DNA of 41,782 bases from JAQGLW01 sp035995725 (GCA_035995725.1 DASYKE010000182.1:1-41782); one strand, 5' to 3'; positions 24,841 to 33,467 are shown, counted from the first letter of the stretch. The notes: generated by a model not told the origin, from the letters alone. Made by a program: numbers and translations.

Positions 24841-25905
24841 CTATCCGACCTTAAAACGGAAGATATCGTCCGCGCCCAGTTCGCGGCGCAAGATCCCGTC
24901 GAACCACAGCTTGTGCAGATGCGCCAATGCTTCGCCGAGCGCAAAAGTAAGCTGATGCGCGTCCAGCGCCCGCGGAAACATGATCGGCACAATATCGGCC
25001 GCCGATCGCGGCGTCGCGCAGGCATCGATCACTTCCGCCAGCCGCGCTGCATGATGGTCGCGCAATTGGGCGATGCGCGTATGTAAGCCGCGAAAAGGTT
25101 TGCCATGCGATGGCAATACCAGTGTGTCGTCCGGCAGGTCGTTATATTTTGCCAGCGAATCCAGATACTGCTGAACCGGGTTGGCCTCGGGTTCGACCGC
25201 GAATACCGAGACATTCGTCGAAATGCGCGGCAGCACCATGTCGCCCGAAATCAGCACGTTCAATTCCGAGCAATACAGCGCCGCGTGCTCGGGGGCATGG
25301 CCGAATCCGGTGATGACACGCCAGCGATAATTGCCGATATCGAAAATTTGTTCGTCCTGCAGCCGCCGGTACGCCGCTGGCACCGAGGGCACAAGCGAGC
25401 GGTAGTAATTTTTGCGCGCTCCCAATTTCTCGAGCATCGCCGGATCGGACAGGCCGTGCCGCTGAAAATGGGGCAGCGCCGCAGTGCCATCGGTCCCGGG
25501 CAGCGCGGCGGACATCATTCGGGCGAAGGTGTATTCACCGGCGGTCATCCACAACGGCGCGTTCCAGCGCGCGCACAGCCAGTCTGCAAGCCCCACATGA
25601 TCGGGATGGCAATGCGTGGCGACGACCCGCACGATCGGCAAGCCGCGCAACCGGGTGGAAAAGATGGTTTCCCATGCGGCACGCGTGGCATCGCTGGAAA
25701 TGCCGCAGTCGATTGCAGTCCAGCCGCGCACCGGCCCGGTTTGCGTGTCGTATTCATCTTCGAGCAGCCACAGGTTGATGTGGTTCAGCGCAAATGGCAG
25801 TCCCATGCGCAGCCATAACAGGCCGGGCGCGACTTCATGCACTGTGCCCGGCTCGGGCAGCGTTTCACCGAACGGATAGTCTAATTGTGATTCAAGTGGA
25901 TTCAT
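24841..25905 (-). CDS. Metallo-beta-lactamase-fold hydrolase
   Basis: 354-residue cytoplasmic MBL-fold protein. The metal-binding motif THCHPDH is at 97-103. The other ligands are in GFGHAPEHAAL, LISGDMVLPRIS and LPSHGKPFRG. The C-terminal 90 residues form an extra helical domain as in the LACTB2-like group. Hydrolysis of a thioester or phosphoester is plausible, but the substrate is not shown. It is divergent from liuR with a LiuR box in the shared gap, and in several proteobacteria an MBL-fold gene accompanies leucine degradation genes, so a role in acyl-CoA metabolism is a reasonable inference. Confidence 0.83.
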   Translation of the reverse strand: MNPLESQLDYPFGETLPEPGTVHEVAPGLLWLRMGLPFALNHINLWLLEDEYDTQTGPVRGWTAIDCGISSDATRAAWETIFSTRLRGLPIVRVVATHCHPDHVGLADWLCARWNAPLWMTAGEYTFARMMSAALPGTDGTAALPHFQRHGLSDPAMLEKLGARKNYYRSLVPSVPAAYRRLQDEQIFDIGNYRWRVITGFGHAPEHAALYCSELNVLISGDMVLPRISTNVSVFAVEPEANPVQQYLDSLAKYNDLPDDTLVLPSHGKPFRGLHTRIAQLRDHHAARLAEVIDACATPRSAADIVPIMFPRALDAHQLTFALGEALAHLHKLWFDGILRRELGADDIFRFKVG

Positions 25906-25948
25906 GCTTTAAGCGATTCACATTTGCGGCGGCCGCGCCTACAATAGG

Positions 25949-25971
25949 TTTGACGTTAACGTAAACTGTCA
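25949..25971. promoter_or_regulatory. LiuR box between the MBL-fold gene and liuR
   Basis: The palindrome ACGTTAACGT (25953-25962) extends to TTTGACGTTAACGTAAA. TTGACG within it would serve as a -35 box, with the poor -10 TTCTAA 16 bases on. It is the same ACGT(T/A)..ACGT type as the site at 26501 and as the known LiuR motif of proteobacteria. Confidence 0.65.
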
Positions 25972-26013
25972 TTCTAAACACAAACATCTTTCCTGTCGCA
26001 TAGATGCCAAGCC

Positions 26014-26463
26014 ATGCCGACTTATACGATCACTGAACTGGCGCGCGAGTTCGATATTACGCCGCGCGCAATTCGCTTCTATGAAGATCAAGGTTTGATC
26101 AAGCCGAAGCGCGAAGGCGCCGGAGGCCGCACCCGTGTCTATGCCGCACGCGACCGCACGCGGTTGAAACTGACGCTGCGCGGCAAACGGCTAGGCTTGA
26201 CGCTATCGGAAATCAAGAGCCTGTTGGACATGTACGAATCGCCGACAGATTCGATGGCCCAATTGAACCGTTTTCTGGTCATTTTGGCGCAGCAGCGCGA
26301 AATGCTCGAGCAGCAACGCGAAGATCTCGAGATAACGCTGGCCGAAATTGCGGTGCACGAAGCGCAGTGCCGGCGCATGCTCGCAGGTGGGAAAGTCGCC
26401 CGGAACAAGGAAAAGCCCGCCGCCAGAAAGCCCGCAGCCAGTCGCGCCAAACAGGCAGCCTGA
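26014..26463 (+). CDS. liuR: MerR-family regulator of leucine/isovalerate catabolism
   Basis: 149-residue MerR-type activator/repressor. The winged helix (TITELAREFDITPRAIRFYE, then DQGLIKPKREGAGGRTRVYA) is followed by the second DNA-contacting part and a long dimerisation coiled coil (LNRFLVILAQQREMLEQQRE). There are no metal-binding Cys residues, consistent with an acyl-CoA-sensing LiuR. The C-terminal tail is Lys/Ala-rich. It precedes liuA, with LiuR-type palindromes on both sides. Confidence 0.87.
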   Translation: MPTYTITELAREFDITPRAIRFYEDQGLIKPKREGAGGRTRVYAARDRTRLKLTLRGKRLGLTLSEIKSLLDMYESPTDSMAQLNRFLVILAQQREMLEQQREDLEITLAEIAVHEAQCRRMLAGGKVARNKEKPAARKPAASRAKQAA

Positions 26464-26500
26464 GCATGGCGGCAGAAGACTGTCGAGGCCGTTTTATCTT

Positions 26501-26516
26501 ACGTTTACGTAAACGT
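26501..26516. promoter_or_regulatory. LiuR box upstream of liuA
   Basis: A perfect 16-base palindrome ACGTTTACGTAAACGT in the 207-base gap between liuR and liuA. It matches the LiuR operator type and resembles the box at 25953. It would control the long plus-strand leucine cluster. Confidence 0.7.
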
Positions 26517-26670
26517 CAATCGGGCATATGATTTTAACTTGGACTGTCATATCGATAATCAGTTCGGATGAATCCCGGCGCATGCCGGTGAATGGCGATT
26601 TGTGCCAATGTGTATCTCGTTCACCATTCCGGAAAATATTGAATTGTTGCGCAACACGAGGACGCCAGCC

Positions 26671-27855
26671 ATGATCGACTTGCCCGGCTTGAGCTTTGAC
26701 CACGGCGAAGATATCGCCGCGCTGCGAGAAACCGTTCGGCAATTTGCCCAGGCGGAAATTGCGCCGCGCGCCAGCGAGATCGACCGTACCGACCGGTTCC
26801 CAATGGATTTATGGAAAAAAATGGGCAGCCTTGGCGTGCTGGGTGTTACGGTGGAAGCGGAATACGGCGGCAGCGCGATGGGCTACCTGGCCCATATCGT
26901 CGCAATGGAAGAAATTTCGCGCGCGTCTGCCTCGGTCGGCCTGTCGTATGGCGCCCACTCGAACCTGTGCGTGAATCAGATTCGCCGCAATGGCACGGAT
27001 CAACAGAAAAACCGCTATCTGCCGAAGCTGATATCAGGCGACTATATCGGTGCGCTCGCGATGTCGGAACCGAATGCCGGATCGGACGTGGTCAACATGA
27101 AGCTGCGCGCCGACTGGAAGGGTGACCGCTGGGTGTTGAACGGCACCAAGATGTGGATTACAAATGGACCGGATGCCGATGTGCTGGTGGTCTATGCGAA
27201 AAACGATGCCGAAGCCGGCCCGCGCGGCATGACCGCTTTCCTGATCGAGAAGACTTTCGCCGGATTCAGCGTTGCGCAAAAACTCGACAAGCTGGGCATG
27301 CGCGGCTCGCATACCGGCGAGCTGATCTTCCAGGATTGTGAAGTGCCGGCCGAAAATGTATTGGGCGGCATCGGCAAGGGCGTCAATGTGCTGATGTCCG
27401 GTCTCGACTATGAGCGTACTGTGCTATCGGGCGGACCGCTCGGCATCATGCAGGCGTGCATGGATGTAACGGTGCCATATATTCATGAGCGCAAGCAGTT
27501 CGGTCAGCCGATCGGCGAATTTCAGCTAATGCAAGGAAAGATCGCCGACATGTATTCAACGATGATGGCGTGCAAGGCATATGTGTATGCAGTCGGGCAG
27601 GCGTGTGATCGTGCCACGACGCCGGAAGCAGTGCGCGCATTGCGCAAGGATGCGGCCGGCGCAATTCTGTATTCGGCCGAGAAGGCGACCTGGATGGCCG
27701 GCGAAACGATCCAGGCATTGGGCGGCAACGGCTATATCAACGACTATCCGGCCGGCCGGCTATGGCGCGATGCGAAGCTGTATGAAATCGGCGCCGGCAC
27801 CAGCGAAATCCGCCGCATGCTGATCGGACGTGAACTGTTTGCCGAAACCAAGTGA
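26671..27855 (+). CDS. liuA: Isovaleryl-CoA dehydrogenase
   Basis: 394-residue FAD-dependent acyl-CoA dehydrogenase that oxidises isovaleryl-CoA to 3-methylcrotonyl-CoA, third step of leucine breakdown. Family blocks are SEPNAGSDVVNMKLRA (FAD/substrate), WITNGPDADVLVVYAK, and GLDYERTVLSGGPLG, where the Glu sits at the position used as catalytic base in isovaleryl-CoA dehydrogenases and not at the C-terminal position of short-chain enzymes. ALGGNGYINDYPAGRLWRDAK and IGAGTSEIRRMLIGR close the protein. ATG 26671 follows GAGGAC; the 23-codon upstream frame is rejected. Confidence 0.92.
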   Translation: MIDLPGLSFDHGEDIAALRETVRQFAQAEIAPRASEIDRTDRFPMDLWKKMGSLGVLGVTVEAEYGGSAMGYLAHIVAMEEISRASASVGLSYGAHSNLCVNQIRRNGTDQQKNRYLPKLISGDYIGALAMSEPNAGSDVVNMKLRADWKGDRWVLNGTKMWITNGPDADVLVVYAKNDAEAGPRGMTAFLIEKTFAGFSVAQKLDKLGMRGSHTGELIFQDCEVPAENVLGGIGKGVNVLMSGLDYERTVLSGGPLGIMQACMDVTVPYIHERKQFGQPIGEFQLMQGKIADMYSTMMACKAYVYAVGQACDRATTPEAVRALRKDAAGAILYSAEKATWMAGETIQALGGNGYINDYPAGRLWRDAKLYEIGAGTSEIRRMLIGRELFAETK

Positions 27856-27958
27856 AGTGACCGTCTTTCCGGTCTGGTTTGCCGTTAATCGTGAACTGCG
27901 GTAGCGGCGCAAATTTAGCTAAACTAGTGATCTGGAAAATCTTGCCAAGCCCCTGACA

Positions 27959-29755
27959 ATGCAAGCCGCCTTCCCCAAACTCTTGTCTTCCCAGATCGCG
28001 TTCGACATCGCGCGCGCCATTCTGGACGGCTTCGACAAGCATTATCGGCTGTTCCGGCAAGCCAGCCAGGCCGCAAAACGGCACTTCGAGCAAAGCGACT
28101 GGAAGACCGGGCAAAGAGAGGCCAGGGAGCGCATCGCGTTTTATGACAAGCGCGTGGAGGAATGCATTCATATTCTGGAAGATGAATATGATGATGCTGA
28201 CCTGACCGACCAGGTCTGGCGCGAAGTCAAGCTGCATTACATCGGCTTGCTGACGGATCACAAGCAGCCGGAGCTGGCGGAAACCTTTTTCAATTCCGTA
28301 TGCTGCAGGATTTTGCATCGCACTTATTTCCACAACGATTTCATCTTCGTGCGTCCGGCAGTGTCTACCGAATATATCGAACCGGATGAAACTGCATCGA
28401 CATACCGCGTTTACTACCCGGCCAAGGATGGATTGCGTTATACGTTAAAACGCATCATCACCAACTTCCAGCTGCAGTCTGCGTTTGCCGATCTGGATCG
28501 GGATGTCGGTCTTGTCGAAGCGCGATTGAAACAGACATTCGGCCCCGGACAAATGGAAGCGAATCACCAGATCCAGGTGCTGGCAAGCCTGTTCTATCGC
28601 AACAAGGGCGCCTACATCGTCGGCAAAGGCATCAACGGCAATCACGAATATCCGTTCATTGTCCCGATCCTGCATGATCGCCGAAACCAGCTGGTGCTTG
28701 ATACCGTCATATTCGATCCGGCATTGATCGAGGTGTTGTTCTCTTTTACCCGCGCTTACTTCATGGTCGACATGGAAGTTCCATCGGCCTATGTGGAATT
28801 TCTAAGCAGCATGCTGCCGAACAAGCCGCGCAGCGAGATATACACGACACTTGGCTTGCAAAAGCAGGGCAAGGCACTGTTTTACCGCGATTTTCTGCAT
28901 CACTTGCGATACTCTTCCGATCGTTTCGAGAGCGCGCCGGGAATTCGCGGTCTGGTCATGGTGGTGTTTGCATTGCCATCGTTCCCGTATGTGTTCAAGG
29001 CGATCAAGGATTATTTTCCTGCACCGAAAGAAACCACACGTGCCATCGTGCAAGAAAAGTACCTGCTGGTAAAGAACCATGATCGCGTCGGCCGCATGGC
29101 CGATACGCTCGAATATTCCGATGTGGCGTTCCCCCGCTCGCGTTTTTCTGACGAATTGCTGACTGAGCTGAAGCAGGTAGCCCCATCGATCGTCGAGGAA
29201 GAAGGCGACCGGATCATCATCAAGCATCTATATATCGAGCGGCGCATGGTACCGCTCAACATCTGGCTGGGCAATGCGGAAAAACGGGGCGACGAGGCGG
29301 CGCTGGAGCACGGTTTGATCGAGTATGGCAACGCAATCAAGGAAATGGTGGGGGTCAATATTTTCCCAGGTGACATGCTGTACAAGAATTTCGGCGTTAC
29401 GCGCCACGGCCGCGTCGTGTTTTACGACTATGATGAAATTGAATACATTACCGACTGCAATTTTCGCGCAATTCCGGTACCACGCAGTGAAGAAGACGAA
29501 CTATCCGCCGAACCGTGGTACCCGGTTGCAAAAACCGATGTATTTCCGGAGCAGTTCGGCACTTTCCTGCTAGGCAACGAGCATGTGAAGAAATATTTCC
29601 TGAAACATCATGCCGACTTGCTCACGCCGCAATTCTGGCAAATGCGCAAGCAAAGAATCATGGATGGGCATATCGAAGACGTGTTTCCTTATCCGCAGGA
29701 ATGCCGTTTCAGCTACGAACCAAAAGCGTCATCCCCTGCGGTGCAAGTTGCGTAG
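27959..29755 (+). CDS. aceK: Isocitrate dehydrogenase kinase/phosphatase
   Basis: 598-residue bifunctional enzyme that phosphorylates and dephosphorylates isocitrate dehydrogenase, diverting carbon to the glyoxylate shunt during growth on acetyl-CoA sources. The whole length resembles AceK: an N-terminal regulatory part to about residue 310, then the kinase-like part with IIIKHLYIERRMVPLNIWLG and the metal/catalytic FYDYDEIEYITDCNF. Leucine degradation yields acetyl-CoA and acetoacetate, so its position between liuA and the thiolase is metabolically sensible. It is separated from aceA/aceB, which are not in the window. The ribosome site is weak. Confidence 0.94.
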   Translation: MQAAFPKLLSSQIAFDIARAILDGFDKHYRLFRQASQAAKRHFEQSDWKTGQREARERIAFYDKRVEECIHILEDEYDDADLTDQVWREVKLHYIGLLTDHKQPELAETFFNSVCCRILHRTYFHNDFIFVRPAVSTEYIEPDETASTYRVYYPAKDGLRYTLKRIITNFQLQSAFADLDRDVGLVEARLKQTFGPGQMEANHQIQVLASLFYRNKGAYIVGKGINGNHEYPFIVPILHDRRNQLVLDTVIFDPALIEVLFSFTRAYFMVDMEVPSAYVEFLSSMLPNKPRSEIYTTLGLQKQGKALFYRDFLHHLRYSSDRFESAPGIRGLVMVVFALPSFPYVFKAIKDYFPAPKETTRAIVQEKYLLVKNHDRVGRMADTLEYSDVAFPRSRFSDELLTELKQVAPSIVEEEGDRIIIKHLYIERRMVPLNIWLGNAEKRGDEAALEHGLIEYGNAIKEMVGVNIFPGDMLYKNFGVTRHGRVVFYDYDEIEYITDCNFRAIPVPRSEEDELSAEPWYPVAKTDVFPEQFGTFLLGNEHVKKYFLKHHADLLTPQFWQMRKQRIMDGHIEDVFPYPQECRFSYEPKASSPAVQVA

Positions 29756-29767
29756 TTTTATTATTGC

Positions 29768-29973
29768 GGGACAGAGTTTGAGAGGCGCCGCAGCGCGCCG
29801 AGTTATGTCTATCCTTGGAAGAGAGTCGGTCCCCGACATGTTAGAAGGATTGCCGGACAGAGTTAAGTTAAGCGATACTCTATCCTAAACATTCGTAATT
29901 ACAGGACAGAGTCAAACGTCGACGGAGACATCCGAACGGGTGTAATGGCCGGCCTTGAGGTGGTACTCTGTCT
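29768..29973. repeat. Three small inverted-repeat elements in the aceK-thiolase gap
   Basis: Copies start with GGGACAGAG or GGACAGAGT and end with the inverse. A: GGGAC 29768 to GTCCC 29833. B: GGACAGAGT 29855 to ACTCTATCC 29885 (one mismatch). C: GGACAGAGT 29904 to ACTCTGTCT 29973 (one mismatch). Together they fill most of the 242-base gap. The thiolase ribosome site (GAAAGGA) follows directly. A related element lies at 33399-33454. Confidence 0.6.
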
Positions 29974-29997
29974 TCAACAACTTGAAAGGAAAAACAA

Positions 29998-31179
29998 ATG
30001 AACGACCCTATTGTCATCGTCGGCGCCGCGCGTACTCCGATGGGCGCCTTTCAGGGCGACTTTTCAGCACTGTCGGCCAGCGATCTCGGCGCCGTCGCGA
30101 TCCGCGCGGCGGTCGAACGTGCCGGCATCAAACCGGATCAGGTGCAGGATGTTTTATTCGGTAATTGCCTGATGGCGGGCCAAGGCCAGGCACCGGCGCG
30201 GCAGGCGGCAATCAAGGCGGGCATTCCCATCTCCGCCGGCGCGGTCACGATGTCCAAGATGTGCGGCTCGGCGATGCAGGCAGCGATGTTCGGAGTTGAC
30301 TCGATTGCCGCCGGGACCAATGATGTGGTGGTTGCGGGCGGCATGGAGTCGATGACCAATGCGCCGTACCTGATTCCGAAAGCGCGCGGCGGCTATCGGA
30401 TTGGCCACGCAATGATGTACGACCACATGATGCTGGATGGCCTGGAAGACGCATATGAAAAAGGCCGTTCGATGGGCACCTTTGCCGAGGAATGCGTCGC
30501 CAAATATCAATTCACGCGTGAAGAACAGGATGCATTCGCAATCGAATCGGTCAAGCGCGCGCAGGCGGCGACCGGCGATGGCTCGTTCAAATGGGAAATC
30601 GCGCCGGTAACGGTTGCGGGCCGCGGCGGTGAAATTGTGATCGACAAGGATGAAGGCCCGCTGAAAGCCAAGCTCGACAAAATTCCGGCACTAAAGCCGG
30701 CGTTCAAGAAAGACGGCACCATCACTGCCGCATCGTCGTCTTCGATCAATGACGGTGCTGCCGCGCTGGTAATAATGCGCGAATCGACCGCCAAGAAACT
30801 TGGATGCAAACCGATCGCCAAAATACTCGGACATGCGCGCCATTCACAGGCGCCGAACTGGTTTACCACGGCACCGGTCGGCGCGATCGAAAAACTGTAC
30901 AGGAAAACCGGATGGAATACCAAGGAAGTGGACCTATTCGAGATCAATGAAGCATTTGCCGCAGTGGCGATGGCGGCGATGAAAGAACATGACATCCCGC
31001 ATGGCAAAATCAATATACACGGCGGCGCCTGCGCGCTGGGTCACCCCATAGGCGCGTCCGGTGCGCGCATTATCGTGACGCTGATCGGGGCGCTGAAAAA
31101 AACCGGCGGCAAGCGCGGCATCGCCGCCTTGTGCATCGGTGGCGGCGAAGCGACCGCGATGGCGATCGAACTGGTATAA
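29998..31179 (+). CDS. Acetyl-CoA C-acetyltransferase (thiolase)
   Basis: 393-residue biosynthetic/degradative thiolase that interconverts acetoacetyl-CoA and two acetyl-CoA. The nucleophilic Cys89 is in KMCGSAMQAAM, the His and Gly-rich loop in GGACALGHPIGASGARI, and the second Cys in ALCIGGGEATAM. In a leucine pathway it handles acetoacetyl-CoA formed from acetoacetate. It has a good ribosome site (GAAAGGAAAAAC). The SDR gene follows within five bases. Confidence 0.92.
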   Translation: MNDPIVIVGAARTPMGAFQGDFSALSASDLGAVAIRAAVERAGIKPDQVQDVLFGNCLMAGQGQAPARQAAIKAGIPISAGAVTMSKMCGSAMQAAMFGVDSIAAGTNDVVVAGGMESMTNAPYLIPKARGGYRIGHAMMYDHMMLDGLEDAYEKGRSMGTFAEECVAKYQFTREEQDAFAIESVKRAQAATGDGSFKWEIAPVTVAGRGGEIVIDKDEGPLKAKLDKIPALKPAFKKDGTITAASSSSINDGAAALVIMRESTAKKLGCKPIAKILGHARHSQAPNWFTTAPVGAIEKLYRKTGWNTKEVDLFEINEAFAAVAMAAMKEHDIPHGKINIHGGACALGHPIGASGARIIVTLIGALKKTGGKRGIAALCIGGGEATAMAIELV

Positions 31180-31184
31180 CGATC

Positions 31185-31853
31185 ATGCCAACCGCTCTCA
31201 TTATCGGCGCATCGCGCGGTATCGGGCGCGAATTCGTGCGGCAGTTGTTGGCCGATCGCTGGCAGGTATTCGCGACCGCGCGCGATGATGCGGCGATTGC
31301 CTCGCTGCAGGCAGACGGCGCTGCTCCGATCAGGCTTGATGTTACTCAGCCCGATACGCTGGCTGCACTCGGATGGCAACTCGATGGCGTTGAACTGAAT
31401 CTTGCAGTGTATGTCGCCGGTGTGTATGGTCCGCCGGATGGTGCCGATACGCCACCGAGGGCTGCCGACTTCGACGCGGTGATGCATGCCAATGTGCTGG
31501 GCGCGATGCAGGCGATTCCGCTGATCGCGCCGATGGTCGAGGCCGCGCGCGGCAAATTCGTCTTCGTCAGCAGCGGCTTGGGCAGCATTGACGATGCGGA
31601 GTCGAGCAGCAGCTGGATCTATCGGGTATCGAAGGCGGGCCTCAACATGGCGGTGAAATCGGCCTCATTCGATTATCCCAAAGCGACGTTCATTGCGATG
31701 AGCCCGGGATGGGTGCGTACCGAGATGGGTGGGCCGGATGCAACGCTTTCGGTACAGGAAAGCGTCAGCGGCATGCGTCGCGTCATCGATACGCGCAGTG
31801 TGAAGGACAGCGGGACGTTCCGGAATCATGAGGGGCGCAGCTTGAGTTGGTGA
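31185..31853 (+). CDS. SDR-family oxidoreductase
   Basis: 222-residue short-chain dehydrogenase of the carbonyl reductase / C-factor-like type. GASRGIGR at 8-15 binds the cofactor; FVSSGLGSI and SWIYRVSKAGLNMA carry the Ser and Tyr-x-x-x-Lys. The usual NNAG is replaced by YVAGVYG. ATG 31185 lies just after the thiolase stop and gives the canonical N-terminus; the 18-codon longer frame overlaps the thiolase and is rejected. Role in the leucine cluster unknown. Confidence 0.82.
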   Translation: MPTALIIGASRGIGREFVRQLLADRWQVFATARDDAAIASLQADGAAPIRLDVTQPDTLAALGWQLDGVELNLAVYVAGVYGPPDGADTPPRAADFDAVMHANVLGAMQAIPLIAPMVEAARGKFVFVSSGLGSIDDAESSSSWIYRVSKAGLNMAVKSASFDYPKATFIAMSPGWVRTEMGGPDATLSVQESVSGMRRVIDTRSVKDSGTFRNHEGRSLSW

Positions 31854-31887
31854 GCCGCAGTATCGACACAAACTAAAAATTATGATG

Positions 31888-31930
31888 TTATCCAGCCCGG
31901 CGCTGGCTTGATCGCGCCCGGGCTGGATAA
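31888..31930. repeat. Long perfect hairpin just before the ribosome site of the next gene
   Basis: A 13-bp perfect stem, TTATCCAGCCCGG ... CCGGGCTGGATAA, with a 17-base loop. The right arm ends three bases before the AAGGAGG Shine-Dalgarno of the HCCA-isomerase-like gene. There is no T-run. It may act as a processing, attenuation or repeat element. Confidence 0.6.
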
Positions 31931-31944
31931 TTAAAGGAGGCATC

Positions 31945-32550
31945 ATGGCAGGCACCATCGATTTTTATTTCGATTTTTCATCGCCGTATGGCTATTTTGC
32001 CGCGTCACGCATCGATGAGCTGGCGGCAAAGTACGGACGTAACGTCAACTGGCATCCGCTGTTGCTCGGCGTGGTATTCAAGACGACCGGCGGCATGCCG
32101 TTGCCGACGATTCCGCTCAAGGGCGATTACGTATTCCGTGATTGGGAGCGTACTGCACGCTTCCACGATATTCCGTATCACAGGCCAGCCGTATTTCCGT
32201 TGTCCACGCAGGCTGCCGCACGTGCGATGCTGTGGGTGCGCGCGGTGCTCGGCGACGCCAAGGCGGTCCAGCTTGCCAAGGCGATCTTCCGCGCTTATTT
32301 TGTTGACGACATCAATATCGGCGAACCGTCCAACATCGCAAGAATCGGATCCGGCATCGGAATTGATCCCGCGACGTTATCGGAAGGATTGAACAGCACC
32401 CCCATTAAAGACCAATTGAAAAACGAGATCGCGCAAGCGATGGCGCGTGGCGTGTTCGGTTCGCCATTGATAATTGCAGATGGCGAACCGTTCTGGGGTT
32501 TCGACCGCTTCGATCAGCTCGAAGCCCTTTTGAAAAACGGCAACATATAA
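31945..32550 (+). CDS. 2-hydroxychromene-2-carboxylate isomerase family protein (DsbA/GST-kappa fold)
   Basis: 201-residue thioredoxin-fold protein of the HCCA isomerase / kappa-GST group. FYFDFSSPYGYFAASRI at the N-terminus carries the glutathione-contacting Ser, and ARGVFGSPLIIADGEPFWGFDRF near the C-terminus is the family signature around the cis-Pro. It would use glutathione to isomerise an aromatic or unsaturated ring-cleavage product, but such genes occur widely without naphthalene pathways, so the true substrate is open. Strong AAAGGAGG ribosome site below a hairpin. Confidence 0.85.
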   Translation: MAGTIDFYFDFSSPYGYFAASRIDELAAKYGRNVNWHPLLLGVVFKTTGGMPLPTIPLKGDYVFRDWERTARFHDIPYHRPAVFPLSTQAAARAMLWVRAVLGDAKAVQLAKAIFRAYFVDDINIGEPSNIARIGSGIGIDPATLSEGLNSTPIKDQLKNEIAQAMARGVFGSPLIIADGEPFWGFDRFDQLEALLKNGNI

Positions 32551-32566
32551 TAATGGAGAATCCGAC

Positions 32567-32974
32567 ATGCCGATTTCCAAAGGTTACAAAGCGCTGATCG
32601 ATGAAGCCGGCGCTCAGATCAAGACTTACTCGGTCGAAGAGGCGCAAGCCAAACTCGCTGATCCGAACGTGCAGTTCGTCGACATCCGCGATGTGCGTGA
32701 GTTGGAACGCGAAGGCATTATTCCCGCTGCTTTTCATGCGCCGCGCGGAATGATCGAATTCTGGATCGATCCGGATTCTCCGTACTTCAAACCGGTGTTC
32801 GGCCAGCAGAAAGAATTCATATTATTTTGCGCCGCCGGCTGGCGCAGTGCGCTGACTGCCAAGACGGTGCAGGACATGGGCTTGACGCCGGTCGCCGATA
32901 TCGCCGGAGGCTTCACCGCGTGGAAAGCGGCGGGGGCGCCCACAGCTATAAAAGAAAGCAAGTCCAAGACTTGA
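32567..32974 (+). CDS. Rhodanese-like domain protein
   Basis: 135-residue single rhodanese domain. The CDC25-like fold includes VQFVDIRDVRELEREG near the N-terminus and the active-site loop CAAGWRS with Cys88, followed by GFTAWKAAGAP. It may carry sulfane sulfur or bind thiols. Sixteen bases separate it from the previous gene, with a GGAG ribosome site, so it is cotranscribed. Physiological role not evident. Confidence 0.87.
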   Translation: MPISKGYKALIDEAGAQIKTYSVEEAQAKLADPNVQFVDIRDVRELEREGIIPAAFHAPRGMIEFWIDPDSPYFKPVFGQQKEFILFCAAGWRSALTAKTVQDMGLTPVADIAGGFTAWKAAGAPTAIKESKSKT

Positions 32975-32994
32975 TCGGCCTGCAACCATGAATC

Positions 32995-33411
32995 ATGCCT
33001 ATGCCGCGCGATGAACAGCCGATATGTCCGTGCGGCGGCGCGAACTATGCGCAATGCTGCGGGCGCTTTATCGAGCAGGCGGAAGTGCCGCAGACTGCGG
33101 TCGAACTGATGCGATCACGCTACACCGCGTATACGTTGCGGGAAGATGCTTATTTGCAGGCAACCTGGCATGCGAGCACCTGCCCGGCTCGGTCAGTGAC
33201 GGAAGAAAATTTGAAATGGCTTGGGCTTGAGGTGCGCAAGCAGGCTCAGATCGGCGATGCAGCGACAGTGGAATTTGTCGCCCGCTACAAAATCGACGGG
33301 CGCGCGCATCGATTGCATGAAGTCAGCCGGTTCGTGCGCGAGGACGGACGCTGGTTTTACGTGGATGGCAGTTTTCCAGGAAAAAATTTCAATATTGCGG
33401 GACAAATTTAA
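32995..33411 (+). CDS. YchJ family (UPF0225) protein with SEC-C motif
   Basis: 138-residue protein. The N-terminal zinc-type SEC-C motif CPCGGANYAQCCG is followed by the YchJ core (ELMRSRYTAYTLREDAYLQA, then TWHAST) and a cystatin/NTF2-like part ending HEVSRFVREDGRWFYVDG. Function unproven. The last residues (about NIAGQI and stop) are encoded within the left end of the GGGACA repeat element at 33399, so the original C-terminus may have been altered by its insertion. Confidence 0.85.
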   Translation: MPMPRDEQPICPCGGANYAQCCGRFIEQAEVPQTAVELMRSRYTAYTLREDAYLQATWHASTCPARSVTEENLKWLGLEVRKQAQIGDAATVEFVARYKIDGRAHRLHEVSRFVREDGRWFYVDGSFPGKNFNIAGQI

Positions 33412-33454
33412 GCCTCTCGGTATCCCGAATTCCCCTTGAAAGGGCTCTGTCCCC
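33399..33454. repeat. Small inverted-repeat element at the YchJ-liuB junction
   Basis: GGGACA (33399-33404) pairs with TGTCCC (33449-33454). The left flank ATTGCGGGACA is identical to the left flank of element A after aceK (29762-29773), and the right end CTGTCCCCGACA resembles GGTCCCCGACA there. It spans the YchJ stop codon and ends 13 bases before the liuB ATG. Confidence 0.55.
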
Positions 33455-33467
33455 GACAAATCAAATT

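Noticed and set aside
29768..33454. Direct repeats in the leucine cluster as a CRISPR array
   Set aside because: Units are irregularly spaced, inverted as well as direct, and lack uniform spacers; no cas genes.
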